Assembly: GCA_049694275.1 (NCBI GenBank)
Contig: JBAVQS010000013.1
Span: 1 to 16,213 of the forward strand
Length of the DNA: 16,213 bases
Source of the DNA: JBAVQS01 sp049694275
Lineage (GTDB): Bacteria; Chloroflexota; Anaerolineae; UBA4142; SHND01
Direction: 5' to 3'
Both the position numbers and the translations under genes were made by a program. Under the pieces are notes generated by a model. It was not told the DNA's origin, made no database searches, and saw only the letters and a list, made by a program, of their open reading frames with translations. Positions 5,550-13,935 of the stretch are shown here, piece by piece. Every line of letters begins with the position of its first letter. Within the stretch, counting starts at the first letter, position 1.

Positions 5550-6491
5550 TTACCGGTGCTGGTCTATCCGCTGGCGGAAAAAGGCGATAGTCCCTTCTAG
5601 TCCCTCATCGAGCTCAACGCGCGCCTCCCACCCCAGAATGGCGCGCGCCCGGGTAATGTCGGGGCAGCGCTGGCTGGGGTCATCCACCGGCCGATTCGTA
5701 TAAATAATCCCCGCGGTGTTGCCGGTCGCCGCATTGATCTTTTCGGCAAAGGTCTTGATGGTCATCTCTTTGGGATTGCCGACATTGATCGGCATGACCT
5801 CGTTTGAATCGAGCAGGCGGGCGATGCCTTCCACCAGGTCGCTCACATAGGTAAAGGCGCGGGTCTGGCGACCATCGCCGTGAACGGTGAGCGGCAGCCC
5901 ACGGAGCGCCTGCCCGATAAAGTTGGGGACCACGCGGCCATCGTCCAACGCCATGCGCGGGCCATACGTGTTAAAGATGCGCACGATGCGGGTGTCGAGC
6001 TTGTGCGTGCGGTGATAGGCCAGGGTCATGGCCTCGGCAAAGCGCTTGGCTTCATCGTACACACCGCGCGGGCCGATCGGGTTAACATTCCCCCAGTAAT
6101 CCTCACGCTGGGGATGGACCAACGGGTCGCCATACACTTCCGAGGTCGAAGCCAGTAGAAAACGGGCGCCCTTGACGCGAGCCAACCCGAGCAGGTTATG
6201 TGTGCCCAGCGAGCCGACCTTGAGCGTCTGGATCGGATACTCGAAATAGGCTTTGGGGCTGGCAGGCGAGGCAAAGTGGAGAATGGCGTCCACTTTGCCC
6301 TCGATCTCCAGATAGGTTGTGACATCCTGTTCGATAAATTCAAAGCGCGAGTTGCCGCGCAGGTGGGCGATGTTATCCGGGCTGCCGGTGATAAAGTTAT
6401 CGACCGCCGTAACGGTGTGGCCGCGCGCGAGATAATAATCGCAGAGGTGAGAGCCGATAAAGCCGGCGCCACCGGTGATCATAATACGCAT
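5550..6491 (-). CDS. uxs-like: UDP-glucuronate decarboxylase (UDP-xylose synthase), extended SDR (313 aa)
   Basis: An extended short-chain dehydrogenase that most likely converts UDP-glucuronate to UDP-xylose, a donor for surface glycans. The NAD motif GGAGFIG is at 7-13, the catalytic YXXXK at Y145-K149, and STSEVYGDP (115-123) carries the Glu (E118) typical of the decarboxylase group. HFASPASP (72-79), NTYGPRM (174-180), RAFTYVSDLV (211-220) and QRCPDI (274-279) are all characteristic of UXS rather than of epimerases. The start at 6491 follows GGGAGGAATTT; the longer upstream frame to 6734 overlaps the end of the O-antigen ligase gene and has low-complexity sequence. It has its own promoter (6519-6547). 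dTDP-glucose dehydratase is the main alternative, less likely given the motifs. Confidence 0.9.
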   Translation of the reverse strand: MRIMITGGAGFIGSHLCDYYLARGHTVTAVDNFITGSPDNIAHLRGNSRFEFIEQDVTTYLEIEGKVDAILHFASPASPKAYFEYPIQTLKVGSLGTHNLLGLARVKGARFLLASTSEVYGDPLVHPQREDYWGNVNPIGPRGVYDEAKRFAEAMTLAYHRTHKLDTRIVRIFNTYGPRMALDDGRVVPNFIGQALRGLPLTVHGDGRQTRAFTYVSDLVEGIARLLDSNEVMPINVGNPKEMTIKTFAEKINAATGNTAGIIYTNRPVDDPSQRCPDITRARAILGWEARVELDEGLEGTIAFFRQRIDQHR

Positions 6492-6518
6492 GATAAATTC
6501 CTCCCAGGGATTAGCGCA

Positions 6519-6547
6519 AGTATAGCTGGAACGACTAGAGTAGACAA
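6519..6547 (-). promoter_or_regulatory. Sigma70-type promoter for the UDP-glucuronate decarboxylase gene
   Basis: On the minus strand, TTGTCT (6547-6542, 4 of 6 consensus) and TATACT (6524-6519, 5 of 6) are separated by exactly 17 bases. The expected transcription start near 6512 would leave a leader of about 20 bases containing the GGGAGG ribosome site. This gives the gene independent expression in addition to read-through from the ligase gene, which ends 103 bases upstream. Confidence 0.6.
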
Positions 6548-6594
6548 GTGGGCAGGTCACAGGGCCAGGCGAACAGGTTATGCCGGCCCTGTCA

Positions 6595-9267
6595 TCAGCC
6601 ACCGGTGGCCGGCGCGCGGTCGGTCTGCGGCTCAGTCCCGGCGGTCTGCCTTGACGCGTCGTCGAGCCAGGCGATGAGAGCAAGCGTGAGCATAAAAACA
6701 AACGCGAGATCGACGACGAAATACGCGGCGTCAATCAGGCCATGTGCAAGAAAGTCGACCATGCTTGCCATGAGGCCGATGACCAGGGCGTGAAGCCAGG
6801 TGTCCGAACTGCGACGGGCGGCGCGCATGGCGCGCCGAAAGAACTCGACTTGCAGCCAGAGGAGGACGACCGCGCCGAATACGCCGAGCCGGACCCAGAA
6901 ATCGAGGAGGACATTGTGCGGGTGAGACAAGTTCGGCTCGCGCCATGCCTCCGGCAGAATGTACTTGGGATACTCGTAGAGAAAATTGTCGAGCCCGACG
7001 CCGAATAAGGGATGATCGGCGATCATGTGCACCGCGCTCGTCCAGACCGCCACGCGGAAAAAGCCGGTGCCTGTCCCCTCCTGAAACCAGGATTGAACAC
7101 GCGCCGTGCTGAGGAGCGCGGCGATGGCGACCACGCCGAGGACGGGGAGCGCGAGGACCGCCCAGCGGGGCACGCGGAGGCGTCCGCGGCGCTCCCACAA
7201 CCCGATGAGCCCGATGAGTGCGAGACTGGCAGGAATGCCGAAGAACAGCGCGCCGCGCGAATAGGTGAAATAGAGAATGACGGCCAGGAGCGCGGCGAGA
7301 GCGGCATAAGACCACCGGCGCAAGCCGGGGACGAACAGGGCCAGCGCAAGCGCCAGGGGCAAGAGCCGGCCCAAAAAGAGTGCGGCATTGTTGGGCGAAC
7401 CCCAGACGGCTCGCACGCGGCCCAGTGCATCGGCCTGGATGAGATCGCCTGCGGTCAACTGGGACAGGCCGATCACGCAGACCACCGCGCCGGCCAGGAG
7501 AAGCGCATACACCAGCCGCGCGATCTGGGTGCGCGAGAGGGGGGTGACTCGCAGCAGGGCGTAGAGCAGCGCGGGCTCGATCACAATGACGCGGAACTCG
7601 CGCATCGCGACGCCAAAATTATTGGCAAAGCGCACCGACAGGGTGCCGAGCAGAACAAAAATGAGCACTGCCCAATCGAGTGACGTGGGGCGTATTTTGC
7701 GCCACGTCACCGCGCCGGCCATCCCCAGGAGCAGGATGCGCCACCCGGCCGCGGCGACGCTGACGAGCGTGAGAATCTCGACCGCCGAATACTCCCCCCC
7801 CGGCAAAGTTTTTGGATAGAGAAAGAAGGGGATCGTGAAAACAATCAGCGCCAGTCCGATATCCAAACGCAGGGCAAAGAAGGGGATGAGTAGAACGAGC
7901 AAGACCAGGCTCAACGGCGTACCGGGCGCGAGATAGAACGCGGCGACGAGAAACACGAGCACGCCAAGCTGAACGGCTTCGGGCAGGCCGTGAAAGTGAG
8001 CGGCAATGACATTCCAGGTCGCCAGCAGTCCTTGGCGTGGGGCTGCGCGCACGACGCCAAGCGCCGAGAGCACAAAGACTGCGCCGAGGAGGGCAAGAGA
8101 CACGGACGGAAGAGTGGGTAACGATAAAGGCGCAGGTGGATTCGTTGCAAACGTGGTGAGCGTCTGATAGGCGGACCGTGGCTGCATGGCGGCGGTGACC
8201 AGCGAGAAACCCCAGTGAGGATCGGCGGCCGGAGCGGCGGGCTGCAAGATCATTGGAAAGAGCCCTGGCATCCAGCCCCATTCGCTTCGCGCCCGCTGCA
8301 AGCCGCGCGCTAGCCGGCTCGCCTGCACCGCTTCGGTATCGCTGCCCCAGGGAGAGGGCTCGCCGGCCCAGGGCAGTGGGAGGGCATTCCAGCCCATTTC
8401 GACAGCCCACACCGGCTTGCCGGTATCGCCGTGCGCTCGCATCTCGTCGCGCAGGAGAATCACGCGCGGGAAATTGAGCGCGCCCGACGAGACCGTCCTG
8501 TCCTCCGGGCCGCTCCACATGCCATAGGGTTTAGCGGCGACAATGTCGAAATCGTTTTGAAAACCCGCTTCATAGAGCCCGCGCAAAAAGAGAATCTCGC
8601 TGTAATCAGGGTGCGGGCGCTGGGTTTCGAGGTTCATCCCTAACCCGGCGAGCAAGATTTTGGCGGCCGGGTCCTGTGCACGAATGGCCGCGGCGGCAAG
8701 ATGGAGGAGTTGCCCGTACTCGGCCGGTTCCGCATTCCGGTTACCCCAACTCGGATGGACGTTCGGCTCATCCCAGATCTGGTAATAGTGAATCTGGGAA
8801 CCGTAGCGCCTGGCAAACTCGCGGGCGAACGCGGCGTAGGTGTTGAAATCATCCGGCGGCGCGTTAGGCAGGGTGCGTTCGTAATCGCGCTGCGCCCAGG
8901 CGGGAGCGGTGTCCAGGACTGCGATGATCTGCAGGTTGGCCGCCTGCGCCGCGTTTACGATCCGGTCCCATTTCGCCCAGTCATACGTGCCGCGCGTCGC
9001 TTCAATCTCGCGCCAGGGGAAATGCTGGCGAATTGCGGTGAGATGCGCGTCCTTGACGAGCGCGAGGGCGCGGGCGAGGTCGGCGTCGCTCGCATACTGT
9101 TCGAGTGCGGTATTGGTTCCCATTACCGGTGGAGCGCCGGCCAGCGGGGCCTCGACGCCGCGCGACGCAGTGAGAAAATTGCCGGCGATGACGCCGGCCG
9201 CGCCGACACTGGCGATGCCCAGCGCCAGGCAGAATAGAAAAACAATCGATTTCGAGAAAGAGCGCAT
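6595..9267 (-). CDS. Fusion of a clan-A-type glycoside hydrolase barrel with an O-antigen ligase/polymerase (890 aa)
   Basis: An N-terminal signal-anchor (about 8-30) is followed by a barrel domain (about 48-375) with IWDEPN at 164-169 and AVEMGW at 288-293. By GH clan-A precedent (GH39/GH5-like) E167 is the acid/base and E290 the nucleophile. From about 385 the protein is polytopic, with many helices and a large outer loop carrying GVGLDNF and HPHN (782-785), the signature of the Wzy/WaaL O-antigen ligase family. The C-terminus is short and hydrophilic. The barrel would face outside the membrane beside the ligase active site, so trimming or transglycosylation coupled to glycan polymerisation or transfer is a reasonable inference. 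It lies 31 bases after the lipoprotein gene in the same direction, with GGAGAGAAGGG before ATG 9267. The fold of each half is firm, the substrate unknown. Confidence 0.87.
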   Translation of the reverse strand: MRSFSKSIVFLFCLALGIASVGAAGVIAGNFLTASRGVEAPLAGAPPVMGTNTALEQYASDADLARALALVKDAHLTAIRQHFPWREIEATRGTYDWAKWDRIVNAAQAANLQIIAVLDTAPAWAQRDYERTLPNAPPDDFNTYAAFAREFARRYGSQIHYYQIWDEPNVHPSWGNRNAEPAEYGQLLHLAAAAIRAQDPAAKILLAGLGMNLETQRPHPDYSEILFLRGLYEAGFQNDFDIVAAKPYGMWSGPEDRTVSSGALNFPRVILLRDEMRAHGDTGKPVWAVEMGWNALPLPWAGEPSPWGSDTEAVQASRLARGLQRARSEWGWMPGLFPMILQPAAPAADPHWGFSLVTAAMQPRSAYQTLTTFATNPPAPLSLPTLPSVSLALLGAVFVLSALGVVRAAPRQGLLATWNVIAAHFHGLPEAVQLGVLVFLVAAFYLAPGTPLSLVLLVLLIPFFALRLDIGLALIVFTIPFFLYPKTLPGGEYSAVEILTLVSVAAAGWRILLLGMAGAVTWRKIRPTSLDWAVLIFVLLGTLSVRFANNFGVAMREFRVIVIEPALLYALLRVTPLSRTQIARLVYALLLAGAVVCVIGLSQLTAGDLIQADALGRVRAVWGSPNNAALFLGRLLPLALALALFVPGLRRWSYAALAALLAVILYFTYSRGALFFGIPASLALIGLIGLWERRGRLRVPRWAVLALPVLGVVAIAALLSTARVQSWFQEGTGTGFFRVAVWTSAVHMIADHPLFGVGLDNFLYEYPKYILPEAWREPNLSHPHNVLLDFWVRLGVFGAVVLLWLQVEFFRRAMRAARRSSDTWLHALVIGLMASMVDFLAHGLIDAAYFVVDLAFVFMLTLALIAWLDDASRQTAGTEPQTDRAPATGG

Positions 9268-9298
9268 CCCCTGTTCCCTTCTCTCCTTGTCTCCCTGT

Positions 9299-10945
9299 CT
9301 ACCGCCACCGGGGCAAACGCGAGTCTCCGTTTGCGGTCAATTGAAACCACAACCCTTTGGCAAAATCATAGAGCCAGACATCGCCCTCGCGAATCGCCAC
9401 GAGCTGCGAAGCGTTGGGCGCCCACGCGAGTTGAACGATGTCTACGCCGTTCTCGTGACCCTGCGGCAGGATGCGGGTCCGGCCGCTGCCATCGCGATTC
9501 ACCACATAGAGGGCATAGGATGAGCGCTCGGTATCGGCGGTGTTGAGTGCGACGCCATAGGCCAGCCGGCTCTCCCCCTGTTGGTCGCGCGGGGACCAGA
9601 CCGGCGCGGCCCACATCCCGGTTCCCTGGATGAGCGGGAGATTGACCGAATTGTCGCGTGCCAGCACCCACGTATCAAAGGCGGGCGAATCCTCCAGCAG
9701 CCCCGCGCCTGGCGGCGGCGCGTGAATTGTCGCGGCGACAAAGCGGCTGTCGGGGGACCAGGTGAGCGGCGGCACCCAGACCCATTCCGCACGGGTGTTA
9801 TAAAAAGCAAAGGTCTTGATGGCCCGGCGCTGGCCGGTCGCCGCGTTAATCATGCCGACCTGATTGGCAAAGGCGTACGCAAAGATATTGGCATCCGGCG
9901 CCCAGGCAAAGTTGCCGCCCCACCAGCCGTACACCGTCGTGACGGCGGGCGAAATCACCAGGCGCGTCGTGATTGTAATCGGCGTGTCGGTCGAGATGGT
10001 CAGCGAGACAGTCCCGGTGGGCGTAATTTGCACGGTCGACGAGATGCCGCCGGAAGTGAGGACCGAAGTTGTGATCGGGATGGTCGCCGAGATGCCGGAG
10101 AGGGTGGCAATGGCGAGGTCATTGTGCGCCTTCCATCCTGGCGCGCCGGCGGTCCGGTCACCCGTCGAATAGGCGATCTGCGGCGAGCCGTCGGGCGCCC
10201 ACTGCGCATAGAGCAGATCGCGAAGGGGGAGCGGGCGCGGCTTTTCGTCTAGGACGACCGTATCGGCAATCCAGAGCGAATTGAGGTTCTGGCTGTTCTG
10301 ACGCGTAAAGATGAGATAGCGCCCGTCCGGTGACAGATCAAAGACCCGCCCATCCAGGTCCCCTTCGACCGTGAGCGGGCGCTTGTCTTTGGAATTGTTG
10401 CGCATCACCCAGGCATTGCCGCGGGCCAGATAGGCCAACGTCCCCTGGATGTCGACGGCGGCGAGCGAGTTTTGCGTGCCGAGCGCCAGAATCTCGTCCT
10501 GCGGCGGTTTCAGGATGGTGCGCCCCACCTCGCGGCGGGAAATTTCCAGGTGATCCTCGCGCGTCACCTGGTAGGTCACCTCGACCTCGCCGCTCGCCCC
10601 CAGTTGAATCACGCGCATCTTGCCATCCGGAACGGTTTCATCGTGCGTCAGCTTGCGCGCAAAATCGAGCGACTCGCGATGCGTCTCGGTCACAATCTCG
10701 ACGCGAACCACATGGATGGTCGTGGCGCGATCAAGGGGGGTATAGCCGGGGGGCTCGACCCGGTCCTGGTCGCCCAGCTTGACGCCGGCCTCGCGCAAGG
10801 CCTCGTCGACCGTTGCCACGGAGGTTTGAATCACACGCTGTTGCCCATCCGCGACGATGACGACCCGCTTACTGGTCTGGCAACCGCCCAAAAGGCAGAG
10901 CAGGAGAATGATCAGCCAGGGGAGCCGCGCTTGCACGAGCCGCAT
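9299..10945 (-). CDS. Lipoprotein with DUF348, G5 domain and WD40/TolB-like beta-propeller (548 aa)
   Basis: A lipobox LGGC places the lipidated Cys at 22. Residues about 27-80 match the DUF348 beta-grasp pattern (VVIVADGQ, TVDEALREAGVKLGDQDRV). Residues about 80-155 match a G5 domain (VEIVTETHRE, VPDGKMRVIQLGASGEVEVTYQVT), a fold that binds cell-wall sugars. From about 165 onward come repeated W-A/S-P-D/N blade motifs (LSPDGRYLIF, WAPDG, WAPDANIFAYAFA, WSPDSRFVAA, WSPRD, WAPNASQLVAI) of a six-bladed propeller. A Thr/Ser/Ile-rich insertion (282-338) interrupts it between blades. This looks like a surface sensor or scaffold binding envelope polymer. ATG 10945 has no Shine-Dalgarno (pyrimidine-rich leader) and a probable start site only about 15 bases upstream. 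It is first in a glycan gene cluster. Confidence 0.85.
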   Translation of the reverse strand: MRLVQARLPWLIILLLCLLGGCQTSKRVVIVADGQQRVIQTSVATVDEALREAGVKLGDQDRVEPPGYTPLDRATTIHVVRVEIVTETHRESLDFARKLTHDETVPDGKMRVIQLGASGEVEVTYQVTREDHLEISRREVGRTILKPPQDEILALGTQNSLAAVDIQGTLAYLARGNAWVMRNNSKDKRPLTVEGDLDGRVFDLSPDGRYLIFTRQNSQNLNSLWIADTVVLDEKPRPLPLRDLLYAQWAPDGSPQIAYSTGDRTAGAPGWKAHNDLAIATLSGISATIPITTSVLTSGGISSTVQITPTGTVSLTISTDTPITITTRLVISPAVTTVYGWWGGNFAWAPDANIFAYAFANQVGMINAATGQRRAIKTFAFYNTRAEWVWVPPLTWSPDSRFVAATIHAPPPGAGLLEDSPAFDTWVLARDNSVNLPLIQGTGMWAAPVWSPRDQQGESRLAYGVALNTADTERSSYALYVVNRDGSGRTRILPQGHENGVDIVQLAWAPNASQLVAIREGDVWLYDFAKGLWFQLTANGDSRLPRWR

Positions 10946-10966
10946 TGTAGCAGAGAAAAGAGAGAA

Positions 10967-10993
10967 AGTATAATTGTGAATTCATGCTATAAT
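10967..10993. promoter_or_regulatory. Overlapping divergent promoter elements for the lipoprotein and peptidase genes
   Basis: On the plus strand TGCTATAAT (10985-10993) is a perfect extended -10, serving the peptidase gene with GGGGAGG at 11006-11012. A second TATAAT lies at 10969-10974. On the minus strand TATACT (10972-10967) is a -10 candidate for the lipoprotein gene. No good -35 is visible for either direction. The elements lie so close that the two polymerases would compete. Confidence 0.5.
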
Positions 10994-11021
10994 TTTGGGA
11001 ATACAGGGGAGGTATTGTCGA

Positions 11022-12806
11022 GTGAATCATCATTTTCAACAGACACGCTGGGGCCTGACGGACCTGCTCGAAACGCCGGGGGGCGCGCCGCTGCAACAAG
11101 CCCTTGCGGATATTGAGAGCCGCACGAAAAATCTGGAGGCCGCGCGCGAACGGTTGGCCGCCGATATGGCCGAGAGCGAATTTCTCGGGTTGATGCGAGA
11201 GTATGAAGAGCTCTACGCCGCCCTCAACAAGATCGGCGCGTATGGCTTTTTGTGGTTTAGCGAGGATACCCAGAACCAGACCGCGTTGAGCTTTAAAGCG
11301 CGGATGGAACAACTGGCGGCCGATGTGACGAATCGCGTCCTGTTTTTTAGCCTGTGGTGGAAAGAGCTGGACCATGCGAACGCCGAGCGGCTGATGAAGA
11401 ATGCGGGGGACTGGGGCTATTTCCTGGAAAATGAACGCCGCATGACGCCGCATACGCTCAAGGAGGGGGAAGAACAGGTCGTTAACATCAAGGATGTGAA
11501 CGGCATCGGCGGCCTTGTCACCATCTATGATATGATCACAAGCCGGTACGAGTTTACATTGCAGGTGGACGGCGAGACCCACAAGCTGAATCGCGAGCAA
11601 CTGAGCACGTATGTGCGCCATCCCTCCGCCGAGGTGCGGGCGGCCGCTTATCGCGAATTGTATCGGCCGTTTAGCCAGGATGGACCGGTGCTCGCGCGGA
11701 TTTACTCGAACCGCGTAAATGACTGGAAGGCGGAACAGGTCGGGCTGCGCCACTTTACCACCCCGATCTCGGCGCGTAACCTGGGAAATGATGTGCCCGA
11801 CGAGGCGGTCGAGACGCTGCTGCAGGTTTCGCGCCGGAACGCGCCTCTGTTCCAGCGCTATTTCAAGCTCAAGGGCAAGTGGCTGGGGCTGGTTCTCATG
11901 CACCGGTCAGACCTGTATGCCCCGCTGGCTCAAGCGGCCGAAAAGGAGATTCCTTACCCCGAGGCCGTCGAGCTGGTGCTCGACAGCCTCAACCGCTTTT
12001 CAGCGCAGGTGGCGCAAGCAGCGCGCAACGTGTTCGAGCACAATCATATTGACTCGGAGGTGCGCGCGACCAAGCTCGGCGGCGCTTACTGCGCTTCGAT
12101 CTTGCCATCCATGGTTCCCTTTGTTCAGACGAGCTATACGGGCAAAGCGCGCGATGTCAGCGTCCTTGCACACGAATTGGGACATGCCGTGCATGCGCAG
12201 ATGGCGCGCGAGCACTCGCCGCTGACCTTTCATTCGAGCCTGCCGATGGCCGAGACCGCCTCGGTCTTTTCGGAAATGATCTTGAACGAGCAATTGTTGA
12301 ACGCGGAAAAGGAAGCGACGGTGCGCCGCGACATTCTCGCGCGGATGGTGGACGATGCGTATGCGACCATGCTGCGCCAGGCCTATCTCGTCCTGTTTGA
12401 GCAGGTCGCCTATCCGGCCATCGGCGAGGGCCAGACGATGGACGAATTGAACGCCCTGTACCTGGAAAATCTGCACGAACAGTTTGGCGATGCGCTTGAG
12501 GTGCAGGACGATTTCAAATGGGAATGGATCACCATCCCGCACATTTACCATACGCCCTTCTACACCTATGCTTATAGCTTTGGGCAGCTCCTCACCCTTT
12601 CGCTCTATCAACGCTACAAACAGGAAGGGGCGAGCTTTGTCCCAAAATATTTGAAAATCCTCGCGTACGGCGGCTCGGCCAGTCCGTCGCAGATTCTCGG
12701 CGAGGCCGGAATCGACATCCGATCGGACCAGTTCTGGCAGGGTGGGTATGATGTCGTCAAGGGTTTAATCGATCAACTTGAGGCCCTGGAACAGGTTTCC
12801 GCCTGA
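11022..12806 (+). CDS. pepF-like: M3 family zinc oligoendopeptidase, PepF-like (594 aa)
   Basis: A cytoplasmic zinc metallopeptidase that degrades short peptides. The active site AHELGHAVH carries HEXXH at 384-388. The third ligand Glu is E411 in MAETAS, 23 residues later, as in M3 enzymes. The C-terminal substrate-binding segment HIYHTPFYTYAYSFGQ is typical of oligoendopeptidase F. There is no signal peptide, and the length matches the family (about 600). GTG 11022 is chosen because GGGGAGG (11006-11012) lies 9 bases before it; a TTG-led extension at 10995 starts upstream of the ribosome site and next to the -10 element. It is monocistronic, with an extended -10 promoter and a clear terminator at 12817-12858. 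Confidence 0.93.
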   Translation: MNHHFQQTRWGLTDLLETPGGAPLQQALADIESRTKNLEAARERLAADMAESEFLGLMREYEELYAALNKIGAYGFLWFSEDTQNQTALSFKARMEQLAADVTNRVLFFSLWWKELDHANAERLMKNAGDWGYFLENERRMTPHTLKEGEEQVVNIKDVNGIGGLVTIYDMITSRYEFTLQVDGETHKLNREQLSTYVRHPSAEVRAAAYRELYRPFSQDGPVLARIYSNRVNDWKAEQVGLRHFTTPISARNLGNDVPDEAVETLLQVSRRNAPLFQRYFKLKGKWLGLVLMHRSDLYAPLAQAAEKEIPYPEAVELVLDSLNRFSAQVAQAARNVFEHNHIDSEVRATKLGGAYCASILPSMVPFVQTSYTGKARDVSVLAHELGHAVHAQMAREHSPLTFHSSLPMAETASVFSEMILNEQLLNAEKEATVRRDILARMVDDAYATMLRQAYLVLFEQVAYPAIGEGQTMDELNALYLENLHEQFGDALEVQDDFKWEWITIPHIYHTPFYTYAYSFGQLLTLSLYQRYKQEGASFVPKYLKILAYGGSASPSQILGEAGIDIRSDQFWQGGYDVVKGLIDQLEALEQVSA

Positions 12807-12816
12807 GCACCCCCTT

Positions 12817-12858
12817 ACGAACCCGATAGGTCCCCGCGACCCTTCGGGTTCGTTTTTT
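12817..12858 (+). terminator. Intrinsic terminator after the M3 peptidase
   Basis: Bases 12817-12826 pair perfectly with 12844-12853 (10 bp). An inner stem 12829-12832/12838-12841 shortens the loop, and T12853-T12858 forms the T-run. It starts 10 bases after the peptidase stop and ends only three bases before the ATG of the next gene (12862), leaving no room for a Shine-Dalgarno after it. Confidence 0.85.
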
Positions 12859-12861
12859 GCC

Positions 12862-13929
12862 ATGCCAACCATTTACGATCAATCTTTTTCGCCCGACCAA
12901 TTGCGCCGGCTGACCGGCTCGCTCGACCAGATCGCGGGCATCCGCGTGGTCGAATATGCGGATGGTAAAACGCGCGGCCTGCGCGCCGCGGAGGTCTGGA
13001 CCGGAAGCGGGTTCCGCTTTACGGTGTGGCTTGATCGTGCTCTGGACCTCGGCCCCACAGACCACGCCGGTCGCGGGATGGCCTGGCTGCATCCCGCGCT
13101 CGGCACGCCGGCGCAGTATGACCCACATGGGGCCGGCTGGCTGCGCACCTTTGGCGGCGGGCTGATGACGACCTGTGGACTGACCTTTTTCGGCGCGCCC
13201 GAGGTCGAGGATGGACAGGAACTCGGCCTGCACGGGCACATCGCCCACCAGCCGGCGGAAAAGGTGAATATCATGACCGCGTGGGAGGGGAACGACTATG
13301 TGCTCGAGCTTTCGGGGCAGGTACGTCAATCAGTCCTCTTTGGCGAAAATTTGCTGCTGATGCGACGCATCCGCTCCAAAATGGGCGCCAACGCGGTGAC
13401 CATTGAGGACCGGGTGTTGAATGAGGGATACCGGACGACGCCGCACATGATCCTCTATCACTGCAATTTCGGTTTTCCGGTGGTGAGTCCGGGAAGCCAG
13501 ATGCTGATCGACGAGACGGAGATACACCCGCGCGATGCGCGGGCGCAGCGCGGGCGCGGACATGAGCGGGAGATGGAGACGCCGCACGTCGGATATGAGG
13601 AACAGGTCTTTTTCCACAAGCCGCGCGTGGGAACAGATGGCCGGGCGCGCGTGGCGATTGTCAATCGTGCACTGGGCCTTGGCGCGTACGTCAAATACCG
13701 GTCGCAGGAACTTCCCTATCTGACCCAGTGGAAGATGATGGGGGCGGGGGAATATGTGTGCGCCCTGGAACCGACCAATGTCTGGGAGACCCCGCGGGCG
13801 CAGCTCCGCGCCGAGCGCCGGCTGCCGATGATCGAGCCGGGCCAAGTGATCGAGTATGCGTTAGAGCTCGGGGCGCTGCCCGATGCGGACGCAATCGGCG
13901 CGTTTGAACAAGCGCTCATGGAGCGTTGA
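12862..13929 (+). CDS. DUF4432 aldose 1-epimerase-like protein (355 aa)
   Basis: A galactose mutarotase-like beta-sandwich of the DUF4432 group. Recognisable segments are the N-terminal QIAGIRVVEYADGKTRGLR, the GSGFRFTVWLDRALDLG stretch, GAGWLRTFGGGLMTTCGL with the conserved TCGL, LGLHGHI, RVLNEGYRTTPHMILYHCNFGFP, and the C-terminal MGAGEYVCALEPTNVW. The His pairs in LHGHI and in MILYHCNFG are likely active-site residues by analogy with aldose epimerases. Known DUF4432 relatives act on sugars, but the substrate here is not evident. The start at 12862 matches the family N-terminus (MPTIYDQ). The upstream in-frame TTG at 12778 lies inside the peptidase gene. No Shine-Dalgarno is present, because the terminator occupies its place. 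The gene ends six bases before the convergent deaminase gene. Confidence 0.88.
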   Translation: MPTIYDQSFSPDQLRRLTGSLDQIAGIRVVEYADGKTRGLRAAEVWTGSGFRFTVWLDRALDLGPTDHAGRGMAWLHPALGTPAQYDPHGAGWLRTFGGGLMTTCGLTFFGAPEVEDGQELGLHGHIAHQPAEKVNIMTAWEGNDYVLELSGQVRQSVLFGENLLLMRRIRSKMGANAVTIEDRVLNEGYRTTPHMILYHCNFGFPVVSPGSQMLIDETEIHPRDARAQRGRGHEREMETPHVGYEEQVFFHKPRVGTDGRARVAIVNRALGLGAYVKYRSQELPYLTQWKMMGAGEYVCALEPTNVWETPRAQLRAERRLPMIEPGQVIEYALELGALPDADAIGAFEQALMER

Positions 13930-13935
13930 CGCTAT

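Noticed and set aside
6492..6734. 81-residue N-terminal extension of the UDP-glucuronate decarboxylase
   Set aside because: It overlaps the ligase gene, is Ser/Arg/Pro-rich and precedes the GxxGxxG motif that normally starts within ten residues. A promoter and ribosome site support 6491.
10869..11903. 344-residue minus-strand frame opposite the M3 peptidase
   Set aside because: It is antisense to a gene with an intact HEXXH site, shows no recognisable domain and crosses the divergent promoter region.
12778..12861. 28-residue extension of the DUF4432 protein
   Set aside because: It lies within the peptidase gene end and the terminator, and the family N-terminus begins at MPTIYDQ.
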